The notes below the pieces were generated by a model. The model did no database searches. It was given only the letters and a program-made list of their open reading frames with translations, and had not been told where the DNA came from. A DNA stretch of 64,000 nt from Phycisphaerales bacterium. GTDB taxonomy: Bacteria; Planctomycetota; Phycisphaerae; Phycisphaerales; UBA1924. A program made the translations under genes and the position numbers. How positions within the stretch are numbered: the stretch's first letter is position 1; each line of letters begins with the position of its first letter. The stretch spans positions 372,001 through 436,000 of the forward strand of contig JAJDDJ010000001.1 in NCBI GenBank assembly GCA_029260395.1, in the 5' to 3' direction. Below, piece by piece: positions 51,346-60,446 of the stretch.

Positions 51346-53436
51346 CTATTGGTCGAGGCTGCCGGGGTTGAAAATCTCGGTTGCCGAGCCGCTCTCGGTC
51401 AGGTCGAACTGGGTGATCAAGCGCTGTGCCGTGGACGCATCGGGCACAACGAACGTGCGAGAACGGTCAAAGACCTCGGCGAGCGCATCGAAGTAGTGCG
51501 TCGCCACGAAGTAGGTAGGCGAGGCGCGGAACGCCACGATCTGTCCCTGGTAGTTCACAAGAGCGGCCCGGTCCTGCATGTGCTTGACCCAGCGGTCGGC
51601 CCGAGCCTGCGCGAGCAGTTCGGCCGCCGAACCGGAGGCCTTGCCGATCGCATCGGTGATAGCGAGTTCCTGAGCGGTGATTGCGGCTTGGTCAGCTCCG
51701 TCGCCGCGCATCGCTTCGAGCTCGTCGATCAGCGCCACAATCGCCCTGGCGCTTTTCACGTTGCCCACGACCCTCGCCAGCGAGCCGACCTCGTCCCGCC
51801 GCGCGACCTCGATCATCGATTCGCGCTTGGTCTGCGCAATGACGACCTGCTCGTACTTGGGCGCAACCTGCGACGGCGGGTGAACGCCCGAGACCGAGAC
51901 CGACAGAATGCGCACACCAGAACCGAGCGGCGTGCCATCGGGACCCGGGTTGAGCGAGTCAAGTGCAGATCGAAGCTCGGCCTCGATGGCCTGCGCCAGC
52001 TCGGCTCGGCCAGCGCCAAGAATCTCGTCGATCGACAGGTGCGAGAGGAACCGTGTGACGGCGCGCCGGCCGACGGCCTGGATCAGGTCGTCGCGCACCC
52101 CCACCGGGCCGAGCCGCTCATAGAGCAGCGGGTCCTCGACGACGTACTGCATCGGGACTTCAACGGCTACGAGGGTAAGGCTTCCGTCAGCGACACCGTC
52201 GTCGGTGCGCGAGGGCTGGACGATATTGAAAATCTCGTTCCGCGAATGGGCCGAAGTCCACAAGATCGGCTTGTTGCCAGCATCGGGGCCAGGCGTGCCG
52301 AGCTGGGCCGTGCGCACACCGGTGGCCGTTCGCTCGACGCGCGTGGTGTTGGTCTCGCGATCGAGCTCGATCGAGGCGGGCACAACGACTCGGTCGATCG
52401 GCCAGGGCATTTTGAGATGCAGACCCGGGCCTACATCTTCGCGGACAATCTCACCGAACCGAAGCACCATGCCCCGCTCGTGCGGCTGGAGAACGGCCAA
52501 CGCGCTCAGGCCCCACACGATCGCGACCACCACCAGAAGCAGACCCGCCCACCAGCGAGCGACAAGCCGGTAGAACCACGATCCTTGGACCGAATATCCG
52601 ATCTGATAGTCGAGCAGCTCGCCCACAGACCGTGCGGCCTGATCAGGTGCAGCGAAGAACCCGAGGAGCCGGCTGTCGACCGCAGGCCTGGGCAGCTCGC
52701 CCTTGCGACGAGGGCGGTAGAGCTCGGCGATGAAGCTCAGCACGATCTCCGCGCCCAGCACCACCAGCGCGACCGCCATGATCACGGGCAGCAGACGGCG
52801 GATGCTGTCGGTGCCGGCAACGTCGGCGAAGTGACCTATCGCGCTGGCCAGCCCGAACAGAGCAGTCCCGATGGCGAACGACGAACCCGCGCGGAGGTTG
52901 CTCCACGCGCTGCGGACCGCCATTCCCGCGACGTACCGTGCGAACACAAAGCCCGCGAAGCCGCAGAACAGCCCAACCGCCAGCGCCCAGCCGCGCAGAT
53001 CCGCTGGCCCGATCGCGCCGGGCTCGGCGAGTTCTTTGCCGCTCTGGAACCGCCAGATGCCAAACGCAATCATTCCCATGCCCAGCAGCAGGCTGACCGC
53101 GGGCACGAACCACTTGTAAACCCCAGACAGCCGGCGAGCCGCCGCCTGCGATCCCACACCGCCCGCTTCAAAGACAGAAGCCCCGTGGGCCACGTCCGCT
53201 TCAAGCGCCTCATCTTCCAAGGCTGCTAGCCGTTCGCGGCGGTGCTGGTCATAGACAATCAGCGTCATCGCCCATGCGAACAGACCGAACGCGCCGTAGC
53301 CCGCCGCGGTCCACGATGCGTGGTCATGGCCGAACACGCCATAGAGAAGGAGAGCCAGTGCCATGGCGGCTTGCAGCACGAGGCCAAGGCCCGCGACCGC
53401 GACTGCTCGACGAAACGTCTGAAGATCTTGGCTCAT
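51346..53436 (-). CDS. Polytopic N-terminal domain fused to an SPFH/HflK-like domain
   Basis: A 696-residue protein from the ATG at 53436. The first 330 residues are unlike HflK: about six or seven hydrophobic helices with VYDQHRRERLAALEDEALEA between the second and third. A further helix (about 325-345) then introduces an SPFH domain (LQPHERGMVLRFGEIV, then VGPGLHLKMPWPIDRV) and a long coiled-coil tail with EYEQ/AKRES-like helix residues. SPFH proteins gather into membrane microdomains and rings around partners such as FtsH. The N-terminal extension is unusual and may bind lipid or a partner. First gene of the SPFH/ABC operon. Confidence 0.75.
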   Translation of the reverse strand: MSQDLQTFRRAVAVAGLGLVLQAAMALALLLYGVFGHDHASWTAAGYGAFGLFAWAMTLIVYDQHRRERLAALEDEALEADVAHGASVFEAGGVGSQAAARRLSGVYKWFVPAVSLLLGMGMIAFGIWRFQSGKELAEPGAIGPADLRGWALAVGLFCGFAGFVFARYVAGMAVRSAWSNLRAGSSFAIGTALFGLASAIGHFADVAGTDSIRRLLPVIMAVALVVLGAEIVLSFIAELYRPRRKGELPRPAVDSRLLGFFAAPDQAARSVGELLDYQIGYSVQGSWFYRLVARWWAGLLLVVVAIVWGLSALAVLQPHERGMVLRFGEIVREDVGPGLHLKMPWPIDRVVVPASIELDRETNTTRVERTATGVRTAQLGTPGPDAGNKPILWTSAHSRNEIFNIVQPSRTDDGVADGSLTLVAVEVPMQYVVEDPLLYERLGPVGVRDDLIQAVGRRAVTRFLSHLSIDEILGAGRAELAQAIEAELRSALDSLNPGPDGTPLGSGVRILSVSVSGVHPPSQVAPKYEQVVIAQTKRESMIEVARRDEVGSLARVVGNVKSARAIVALIDELEAMRGDGADQAAITAQELAITDAIGKASGSAAELLAQARADRWVKHMQDRAALVNYQGQIVAFRASPTYFVATHYFDALAEVFDRSRTFVVPDASTAQRLITQFDLTESGSATEIFNPGSLDQ

Positions 53437-53727
53437 GTGCCGCACGACTCCGTTGCATCGCGCCCGTTGGCGCCCGCGTTGACCTGACCGGTCTCTCGCC
53501 CCGTGGCCCTCTCCCCTGCTCCGCCTGAGCACCATGGAACTGCCCGACCGAGGCCGGGTATTGTCAGAAGCCCAGCGGCGGCTGTCCACTCGCGAGGTTC
53601 CATCTGGTCAAAACGCTCCGAGCCGCTAGGCCGTGCTACGCCAGACCTTCAAGCCGGGTTCGGCCAAATCGACCAGTTTGTTTTGCGGGACCAAACACCT
53701 CAGCGGGGTACCATTCGTACCTCCACC

Positions 53728-55155
53728 ATGGTCACTCCACTGCTCGCCATCGCCCGAATCGCGTTCGTCGAAAGCGTCCGCCAGCCGATTTACCCGGCGA
53801 TGCTGCTGCTCGCGGGAGCCATGCAGGTGTTCAACACCTGGTCCACGGCGTTCAGCATGGAATACACCACCAGCTCCGAGGTGGTCAAGGACAACAAGCT
53901 GCTGCTCGACATCGGGCTCGCTGGTGTGTTTGTCTTCGGGATGCTTCTGGCTGCCTTTACCGCAACGGCGGTGCTGAGCCGTGAGATCGAGGACAAGACC
54001 GTTCTGACCGTCGTCAGCAAGCCCATTAGCCGGCCCATTGTCATATTGGGAAAGTACTTAGGCGTGGCAGGAGCGATCTTCATCGCGGTCTGGGTGATGT
54101 CATTGAGCCTGATGATCGGGCTCAGGCACGGTGTGATGTCCACCGCCGCCGACGACCTCGACATGCCGGTGGTCGTTTTTTCCACGATCGCCGTGGGAGG
54201 CACATTTCTATTCAGTGCGTGGTCCAATTTTTTCTATGGCTGGTCGTTCCCGCAGACGCTGGCCCTAACCCTGGCTGCGACACTGACCGTGGCCTACGCA
54301 GGGCTCGTATTCGTCGGGCCGGGCTGGCAGCCCCAGCCGGTCTATCAGATCGAATGGGAGCGCAACCGCCAATGGGTAACGACCGAGCAGTACCTCGACC
54401 AGTACGATGCCCCGCCTGAGCGAGACTACGACCCGGACAACCCGCTTGGCCGGGTCTCGGGCAAACGGGTGTACTTCCCGACGCTGCTACCGCAGGTCTC
54501 GCTCGCGTGCACCGCAACCCTGATGGGCATTCTGGTGCTCAGCGCGGTGGCAACGGCGGCCTCGACCCGGCTCGGGCAGGTGATGACCATCGTGGTGTGC
54601 AGCGGGGTGTTTGTGGGTGGGCTGCTCTCGAACTACGCGCTCGGCAGAGTCGCGTACAGCAACAAGCCGGTGGCGCGCGCGCAGAGCGCTGTGCCCCTGC
54701 TCCCTTCGCATGCTGCATTCAACAGTCCCGGAGATTCATTTGTTATCTCGCTCGATTCTCCGATCTTGCAGCCCATGGTCGCCGGCAGCGCCATTTACTA
54801 CGGCACCAGCCCCAACGGCTTTCTGCTCGCAACCACAGGCTCGCCCCCAGCGGTGACGGTCTCGGTCAACGAAACGGAATCGATTACAGTGACTCGTTCG
54901 GGAACTGGACGGGCATCTCGCCCGCCCCAGTCTGACGACTATCTGTTCGAGAGCCCGACCAAGATCAACCCGTTGGCGGCCTCAGTTCATGCCCTTATCC
55001 CGAACATGCAGCACTATTGGCTTTCGGATGCGGTCAGCCAGAACAGCCCAATCCCGCTGGCCCACATGGCCCGCCTGGCTGCGTACGCCCTCCTGCAGAT
55101 CGTCGCGTTTCTAGCGATCGGGGTGGCGTTGTTCCAAGAGCGAGACGTGGGCTGA
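53728..55155 (+). CDS. ABC-2-type permease, transcribed away from the SPFH operon
   Basis: A 475-residue membrane protein. The N-terminus (ARIAFVESVRQPIYPAMLLL) is followed by an ABC-2 core containing REIEDKTVLTVVSKPISRPI and ILGKYLGVAGAIFIA, matching the permease at 45437-47509. About six membrane helices alternate with two polar loops (roughly 200-265 and 365-430). It diverges from the SPFH fusion gene with a 291-base gap. No ATPase is next to it, so it may share the ATPase encoded at 47506-48792. The ATG at 53728 is preferred over starts back to 53503, which lack hydrophobic content. Confidence 0.75.
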   Translation: MVTPLLAIARIAFVESVRQPIYPAMLLLAGAMQVFNTWSTAFSMEYTTSSEVVKDNKLLLDIGLAGVFVFGMLLAAFTATAVLSREIEDKTVLTVVSKPISRPIVILGKYLGVAGAIFIAVWVMSLSLMIGLRHGVMSTAADDLDMPVVVFSTIAVGGTFLFSAWSNFFYGWSFPQTLALTLAATLTVAYAGLVFVGPGWQPQPVYQIEWERNRQWVTTEQYLDQYDAPPERDYDPDNPLGRVSGKRVYFPTLLPQVSLACTATLMGILVLSAVATAASTRLGQVMTIVVCSGVFVGGLLSNYALGRVAYSNKPVARAQSAVPLLPSHAAFNSPGDSFVISLDSPILQPMVAGSAIYYGTSPNGFLLATTGSPPAVTVSVNETESITVTRSGTGRASRPPQSDDYLFESPTKINPLAASVHALIPNMQHYWLSDAVSQNSPIPLAHMARLAAYALLQIVAFLAIGVALFQERDVG

Positions 55156-55320
55156 TAACTCGATGCGGGCCGAAGAACAGAAACTGTCGGCCCGACGATC
55201 CCTATACTCTGTGCTTCTTGCGTTTACCGAAGAATCTGTGGGACCTGCGGCTCAATGCCCTGACCGCGCACTTTATGAACTGCCCTCTGCTTCTGCAGTC
55301 GGCCGATGAGGAGGCCTGCT

Positions 55321-55623
55321 ATGGCCAAGAGCTTGATCGAAGGCATGGACAACCTGCCTGGCGGATCTTCAAAGAACAAGGGCGGCGGCGGTGGCGCTCC
55401 CAAGGACCACGCCAAAACGATCAAACTGGCAGTCGGTGTTGTGCTGCTCGGCGTGGCGGGTGTGCTGTTCGCCTACCAGTTCGGGCTGCTTGGCGGCTCC
55501 GAGTTCGAGCAGGCGGCCCCCGACAAGGCCGAGAAAAACAGGCAAGAAGCCGAGGCTGCCGTCCAGGAAGAAGAGCAGCTCATTCTCGAGGAACCCGAGT
55601 TGGAGAAGTCCGGCTCGGGCTGA
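55321..55623 (+). CDS. Small single-pass membrane protein, unknown
   Basis: A 100-residue protein from the ATG at 55321. A Gly/Lys-rich N-terminus (GGSSKNKGGGGGAPKDH) precedes one membrane helix (about 40-58, KLAVGVVLLGVAGVLFAYQF). The last 35 residues are Glu-rich coiled-coil (EKNRQEAEAAVQEEEQLILE). I do not recognise the family. It lies 165 bases after the ABC-2 permease, upstream of tRNA-Leu, and may be a small partner of a membrane complex. Confidence 0.55.
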   Translation: MAKSLIEGMDNLPGGSSKNKGGGGGAPKDHAKTIKLAVGVVLLGVAGVLFAYQFGLLGGSEFEQAAPDKAEKNRQEAEAAVQEEEQLILEEPELEKSGSG

Positions 55624-55631
55624 GGCCCAAC

Positions 55632-55710
55632 TTGAAGCAGCGGTGGTGGTCACGGCCCTAGGCCCTGCTACACTTTCCGCCCGTTGAAGCAGCGATGGCT
55701 CAGCGGCCCC
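55632..55710 (+). repeat. Imperfect direct repeat before tRNA-Leu
   Basis: TTGAAGCAGCGGTGG (55632-55646) recurs as TTGAAGCAGCGATGG (55684-55698), 52 bases apart. The similarity runs on with a small indel to GGCCC, about 26 bases in all. The second copy ends just before the tRNA. Confidence 0.5.
55647..55674 (+). promoter_or_regulatory. Candidate promoter of tRNA-Leu
   Basis: TGGTCA (55647-55652) and TACACT (55669-55674) are 16 bases apart. The likely start is near 55682, a 30-base leader before the tRNA. Confidence 0.4.
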
Positions 55711-55711
55711 A

Positions 55712-55795
55712 GCCCGGGTGGCGGAATTGGCAGACGCGCCACCTTGAGGTGGTGGTCCTCGCAAGAGGGTGGAGGTTCGAGTCCTCTCCCGGGCA
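55712..55795 (+). tRNA. tRNA-Leu (anticodon GAG)
   Basis: The acceptor stem pairs GCCCGGG (55712-55718) with CCCGGGC (55788-55794), with discriminator A. The anticodon arm is CCACC-TTGAGGT-GGTGG, giving anticodon GAG at 55746-55748, which reads CUC and CUU leucine codons. A long variable arm (TCCTCGCAAGAGG) shows the class II structure typical of tRNA-Leu, and the T-arm contains GGTTCGAGTCC. The 3' CCA is not encoded. Plus-strand frames crossing it are not real coding regions. Confidence 0.95.
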
Positions 55796-55914
55796 TTGCA
55801 CCAGGCACGGACTCGCCCCTGCGCACGCATCGCGGCGCTCCAGACCAAGGCTTGACCGTGCCCCCTCACCCTTACAAGCCCAACCGTTTCCAACGCCAAA
55901 ACTCGCGGGTTGGC

Positions 55915-57108
55915 ATGTCCAACTTGATGCTGTGGTGTGCGATCGCGGTTACCGCCTTTTGCGGCGTGACCACTGCGGATGCTCAGGACGAGGTGCTGGT
56001 CGAGCTCCGCGACGGCACGCGCTATGAAGGCGTGCTGGTTAGACAGGATGCTTCGGGTGTCGTCATCAAGATCGGGGAGATTGAGCAAACGCTCGCAGCC
56101 TCGGAAGTGGTTCGCTTGATCGACCTGCCTTCGGTACGCGAGCGATACGCCGACCTTCGACGGAACATCGCCGACGACGACGCTGACCAACTTCTCGTGC
56201 TGGCCCGTATGCTCCGCAGGCACGGAGAACTGGGTCTGGCGCGGCTCGAATTGGTCCACATTCTCGCCATCGACCCTGGCCACCCGGAAGCCAATCAGCT
56301 CAAGACCCTGGTTGATGCTGAAATCGAGCTGCAAGCGGGCAGAGGCGAAGGCAAGCCCAGGGGCGCACCCATCCGCGCCGACGACTTCCCGGTGCTCACG
56401 CCCGAAGAAGTGAACCTGATCAAGGTGTTTGAGACGGACCTGGCCCGGCCACCGAGGCTGGAGTTGAGGAAAGGCGCGATCGATCGGCTGATCGAACGCT
56501 ACGGCGATCACCAGCTCATGCCCCAGACGCCCGAAGGCATCGAGGCGCTGCGCCGCTGGCTCCCGCGCCGGGTCCTTGACCTGTTGTTCCGGCTCAAGGC
56601 CCGCGACCTCTACGGCGATGTCGAGGTGCAAGGCCACCCGAGATCGCTCGAACGCTTCCGCGACCACATCCACGGCAACTGGCTGATGCGGTCTTGCGCG
56701 ACCAGCGCGTGCCACGGCGGGGCCGAGGCTGGCAGGCTCTGGCTGCGAACGCGGGCCAAGGCTGCCGACGCGACGATCTATACAAACTTTTTGATTCTTG
56801 AGCGTTTCCGGCTGGCCGACGGCACCCCGCTGCTCAACTACGAAGAGCCCGAAGCAAGCACGCTGTTCCAGATGGCTCTGCCCGCTGAGCGGTCCACCCG
56901 GCCCCACCCGCCGCTGCCCCGGTCCGCTGGAGCTTGGCGGCCCCCGATGACCGGCCCCGAGGACCCTCGCATGAAGGACGCGGTGGACTGGTTGCGCTCG
57001 ATGTACACCCCTAGGCCGGAGTACCCGATCGACTACGACCCGCCGGCGACGGTCGCCGACGAGTTCAACCCTGAAGTGCTCGCGCCATCGCCCGGCGGTC
57101 CCCGCTAG
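55915..57108 (+). CDS. Secreted or periplasmic protein with CX4CH motif
   Basis: A 397-residue protein from the ATG at 55915, after the tRNA. The signal peptide (LMLWCAIAVTAFCGVTTADA) is followed by a small beta domain (VELRDGTRYEGVLV ... IEQTLAASEVVRL) like planctomycete secreted proteins that bind surface glycans or act as Sm-like barrels. A helical middle comes next. Near residues 260-270 the sequence SCATSACHGG gives C-x4-C-H, a less common haem-c attachment pattern, and one Trp/Arg-rich segment follows. Haem binding is inference. The gene is separate from neighbours by 119 and 134 bases. The reading frame extends back across the tRNA to 55684, which I reject. Confidence 0.6.
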   Translation: MSNLMLWCAIAVTAFCGVTTADAQDEVLVELRDGTRYEGVLVRQDASGVVIKIGEIEQTLAASEVVRLIDLPSVRERYADLRRNIADDDADQLLVLARMLRRHGELGLARLELVHILAIDPGHPEANQLKTLVDAEIELQAGRGEGKPRGAPIRADDFPVLTPEEVNLIKVFETDLARPPRLELRKGAIDRLIERYGDHQLMPQTPEGIEALRRWLPRRVLDLLFRLKARDLYGDVEVQGHPRSLERFRDHIHGNWLMRSCATSACHGGAEAGRLWLRTRAKAADATIYTNFLILERFRLADGTPLLNYEEPEASTLFQMALPAERSTRPHPPLPRSAGAWRPPMTGPEDPRMKDAVDWLRSMYTPRPEYPIDYDPPATVADEFNPEVLAPSPGGPR

Positions 57109-57242
57109 GAACCCTCGGTTGCTCGATAGAGATGTTCGGGTGGGTGCCCGCTGGATCGGTGGGTGCCGCGGCGCAGGTCTCTGCTACAGTGGGGCCACGC
57201 GCTGGCCCAACCAGACACGAGGCCGCCAAAGGATCCCCGTCT

Positions 57243-59255
57243 ATGCCCGTATCGATAGCCATTAAGCGTCTCTCGCCGTTCTCGGGTCGCGTCTTGCCCT
57301 TGGCTTGCGCGCTGGCGTTGATCGCTGGCTCGCTCGCGGGCTGCGGCGAGGACGAGGCCCAGGACGCGCTGGATCAGGCCTCGCGCGAGCTTACTTCGAT
57401 CAACGCGGGGGCCAACGGCCGCCAGTGGTCAACGGACAAGGTGTACGAGTCGGTCGTGAGCTCGATGAAGTCGCTGCCGGGCTCGGCGAGCGAGGCCCAG
57501 AAGGCTGCGGCCTCGCTGATGGTCGCTCAGGCCGAGCGCGGGTTGGCAGAGCTTGATGCTCGTACGGCTTCGCAGTTGATGGGCGACGCGATGCTGCTCA
57601 TCGGACCGGCTGAGGCCGAACTGCGTGCCATTACCTCCCACGCGGCCCGGGCCGCCGAGGCGCAGGCATTCGATCCGGCACCGCAGTTTGCCCAGCTCAA
57701 GCAGCGGACGGACGATGCGAAGCGCGAGATCGCCAGCATCGGGAGCCAGATCGACGCACACAGCGCCAAGGCTACGTCGCTGCGTGAGCAGGTCGCGGCC
57801 CTGCGGCTCAAGGCCGACGAGCACCGGCTCCGTGCTGCGGACCTTCAGGCACAGGCAGATTCCCAGAGCGCGGTCGCGGGTGTATCGGCTGCAGAGCGTG
57901 CACACGCTGCCCGGCGCGAGGCGGACACGCTCGCGCTGCAGGCGCTAGCAATCGAGCAGCAGGCGATCACTGAGGACCAGCAGGCGGCGGAGCTAGCAAT
58001 TTTTCAGCAGAAGTTCGTGGAGCAACTCGCGGCGCAGGAGCAAGCCAAGCAGGGCTTGGAGCAGCGTGCATCACGCATGAAGGCAGAAGCCTCAGAGGCC
58101 CAGAGTCAGGCCCAGCAGGCGAGCAACACGTTCCAAGCGTCGCTGAGTGGAGATGGCGGGCTCGACCAGCACCATGCGACACTGATCCCCGAGCCCTTCG
58201 ATAAGGCGATCAACCAGTACCAGAGCTCGGTCCGGTCGGCTCAAGCGGCGCGGAGCATCAACCGTGGCTCGGCGTCGCTGGCCATTGGGCTGGCAAACCA
58301 GGCTCTCGCCAACCTGCACACCAGCCGTGGCGAGGGCCTAGCGGGCTACGCGGCCTTGCTGCAAGCCGCAGCCAACGCCAGCGTGCCCGGAGCAAGCGAG
58401 TACGCCAACCGTGCTAAGCAGGCTCGCGAGCGCGCAGGAGAGCACGCCAAGCTGGCCGCCGAGGCCTACGAAGCAGCCATCAGCGGCTATGAGGGCTCTG
58501 GAGCCAAGGGCAACGCGGCCGAGGTCCGCGACAGCCTTGCAGCCAGACTCAAAGAGCTTCAGTCGCTGGTGCTCGATCAACAGGCGGCGCCCGAGTCGTT
58601 CGCACCGGCTGAGGTACCCGACACCGAGGACGACACGGGAGAGCCCGCCGCCGCAGCGGGCGACGACGCGGGCGGAGTTCGCCAGGCCATTGCCCGCTAC
58701 CAGACCGCTGTCGCCACCGCCGATGGTGTCGCGGGCCTGAGCTTTATGCACCCCGCAGGACCAGCAGAAGAGAAGCTTGTCGGCACGCTCACCACGATGG
58801 CTGCGAGTACCGCTGTGCTCGACAACGCCACCGAAGCGAAGTTCGGCGAGAAGTTCTCGCTTTGGGCGCAGGCCAACCCGCAGGCCATGGGGCCGCTTGG
58901 CGCGATGAACAACGGCGACCAGATGGAAGGCCCGCTCGGCAAGGCCGATGTCGATGCACTCGATATCCGTGTCTCGGGCGATGAAGCCGTGGCGATTCTC
59001 GATGACGGCACCTCGGTTGACCTTGTCCGCGATGGCGGGCGGTGGAAGCAGGTGCTCCGCATGGCAGACCTTGGACTGCCCCCGGGTGCCGAGCAGGGCT
59101 TTGCCATGATGGACCGCATGGCCGGGCCCATGGACCAGCTCATGCGAATGCTCGCCTCCAAAGTCGAGTCGGGCGAGCTGGATTCCAACAAAGCGGTCGC
59201 CTCCGAAATGCTCAAGCAGATGATGGAGGCCATGGGCAGTGGCGGCGGGGGCTAA
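57243..59255 (+). CDS. Lipoprotein with long coiled-coil
   Basis: A 670-residue predicted lipoprotein. The lipobox LAGC ends a signal of about 35 residues. Residues about 40-460 are mostly Ala/Gln/Glu-rich helices with heptad character (AQEQAKQGLEQRASRMKAEA), interrupted by polar linkers. An acidic stretch (about 470-500) leads to a mixed alpha/beta C-terminal domain (about 510-630) in which DALDIRVSGDEAVAILDDG has the look of a small secreted DUF (NTF2-like folds are a possibility). The ATG at 57243 is chosen; the frame upstream to 57132 has no signal peptide. It may tether the envelope layers. Function unknown. Confidence 0.65.
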   Translation: MPVSIAIKRLSPFSGRVLPLACALALIAGSLAGCGEDEAQDALDQASRELTSINAGANGRQWSTDKVYESVVSSMKSLPGSASEAQKAAASLMVAQAERGLAELDARTASQLMGDAMLLIGPAEAELRAITSHAARAAEAQAFDPAPQFAQLKQRTDDAKREIASIGSQIDAHSAKATSLREQVAALRLKADEHRLRAADLQAQADSQSAVAGVSAAERAHAARREADTLALQALAIEQQAITEDQQAAELAIFQQKFVEQLAAQEQAKQGLEQRASRMKAEASEAQSQAQQASNTFQASLSGDGGLDQHHATLIPEPFDKAINQYQSSVRSAQAARSINRGSASLAIGLANQALANLHTSRGEGLAGYAALLQAAANASVPGASEYANRAKQARERAGEHAKLAAEAYEAAISGYEGSGAKGNAAEVRDSLAARLKELQSLVLDQQAAPESFAPAEVPDTEDDTGEPAAAAGDDAGGVRQAIARYQTAVATADGVAGLSFMHPAGPAEEKLVGTLTTMAASTAVLDNATEAKFGEKFSLWAQANPQAMGPLGAMNNGDQMEGPLGKADVDALDIRVSGDEAVAILDDGTSVDLVRDGGRWKQVLRMADLGLPPGAEQGFAMMDRMAGPMDQLMRMLASKVESGELDSNKAVASEMLKQMMEAMGSGGGG

Positions 59256-59315
59256 ATCCCAACTCCGTCGCTGGACAACCCTCGATCTACGGGCATCGAC
59301 CGCGAAGTATCCACC

Positions 59316-60287
59316 ATGCCCGACTCCGACCCCTCCACCACTGCTGCCAGAGCTGAGCCTGATTTCGGCTCGGTGGTGATGAACGCCCACTCGCCGCGTG
59401 AACCGGGCATCGGGACCGTGATCGAATCCAGCCGATGCACGCGCGCCAAAGCGACCGGGTTTGTGCGCCACGTAGCTATCGATGTCTCGCAGACCAAGCT
59501 CGCTGGCGCGTTCCGCGCAGGCCAGTCGTTCGGCGTGATCCCTGATGGCGCTGGCGCCGACGGCAAGCCGCACAAGGTCAGGCTGTATTCCATCGCCAGC
59601 CCGAGCCAGGGCGAGGACGGCGCGGGCAACGTGCTCGCCACGACCGTCAAGCGGACCATCGACGAGCACTGGAACGACCACCGGCTTTTCTACGGCATGG
59701 CCTCCAACTGGCTGTGCGACCTGCAAATCGGCGACCAGGTCCGCGTAACCGGGCCGGTGGGCAAGCGGTTCCTGCTGCCCACTGACCAGGCTGGGCACCG
59801 GTACCTGTTTCTGGCGACGGGCACGGGCATCGCGCCGTTCAGGGGCATGGTGATGGAGCTGCTGGCAGCCAACCACAGCGCAGACATCACGCTGATCGTG
59901 GGCGTGCCCTACGCCACCGAGCTGATGTACGACGAGCAGTTGCGAGCGCTCGAAGCCAAGCACAGCGGCTTTCGGTACCTGACAGCCATCAGCCGGCACG
60001 AGCAAGACGACGGCGGAGGGCCGATGTACCTCGATGGCCGTCTGAGCCGCCACGCGGACGCTTTTCGAGAGCTCCTCGCCGATCAACGCACGCTGGTGTA
60101 CCTGTGCGGACTCGCAGGAATGGAGATCGGCGTGTACCTGCGGCTGGCCGAGCTTGTTGGCCCAGATGGTCTCACTGGGTACCTGCACGCCGCTGACGGC
60201 GATCTGGGCGACCTGGGCCAGTGGGACGCAGCAACGATCCGTAAGCAGGTCAGGCCAGGGCCCCGACTGATGGCCGAGGTGTACTAA
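59316..60287 (+). CDS. Plant-type ferredoxin--NADP+ reductase
   Basis: A 323-residue flavoprotein. The FAD-binding beta-barrel shows KVRLYSIASPSQG (RxYS) and ATTVKR. The NADP(H) domain has ATGTGIAPFRGMV, then GVPYATELMYDEQL and VYLCGLAGMEIGV, and the sequence ends in tyrosine (LMAEVY), the aromatic that stacks on the flavin in plant-type FNR. It moves electrons between NADPH and ferredoxin or flavodoxin. No ferredoxin gene is adjacent. ATG at 59316. Confidence 0.88.
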   Translation: MPDSDPSTTAARAEPDFGSVVMNAHSPREPGIGTVIESSRCTRAKATGFVRHVAIDVSQTKLAGAFRAGQSFGVIPDGAGADGKPHKVRLYSIASPSQGEDGAGNVLATTVKRTIDEHWNDHRLFYGMASNWLCDLQIGDQVRVTGPVGKRFLLPTDQAGHRYLFLATGTGIAPFRGMVMELLAANHSADITLIVGVPYATELMYDEQLRALEAKHSGFRYLTAISRHEQDDGGGPMYLDGRLSRHADAFRELLADQRTLVYLCGLAGMEIGVYLRLAELVGPDGLTGYLHAADGDLGDLGQWDAATIRKQVRPGPRLMAEVY

Positions 60288-60446
60288 GTGGAGACAATCC
60301 GTCCGTATTGGCCCGTATTGGGCTATCGAGTTGACCGGACGGGTCCGGAGGGATTACGTTTGCGGTCCCTCGCGCGGGGGCCTGAGCGGGGCTCGCTCAT
60401 TCTGCGTGGGGCCTTTCGCCTCGCCAACAGGCCCGGAGGTTCAGCC

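Noticed and set aside
55684-55914. Upstream extension of the CX4CH protein to an ATG-type start at 55684
   Set aside because: The extension would run through the tRNA-Leu gene; the ATG at 55915 gives a proper signal peptide.
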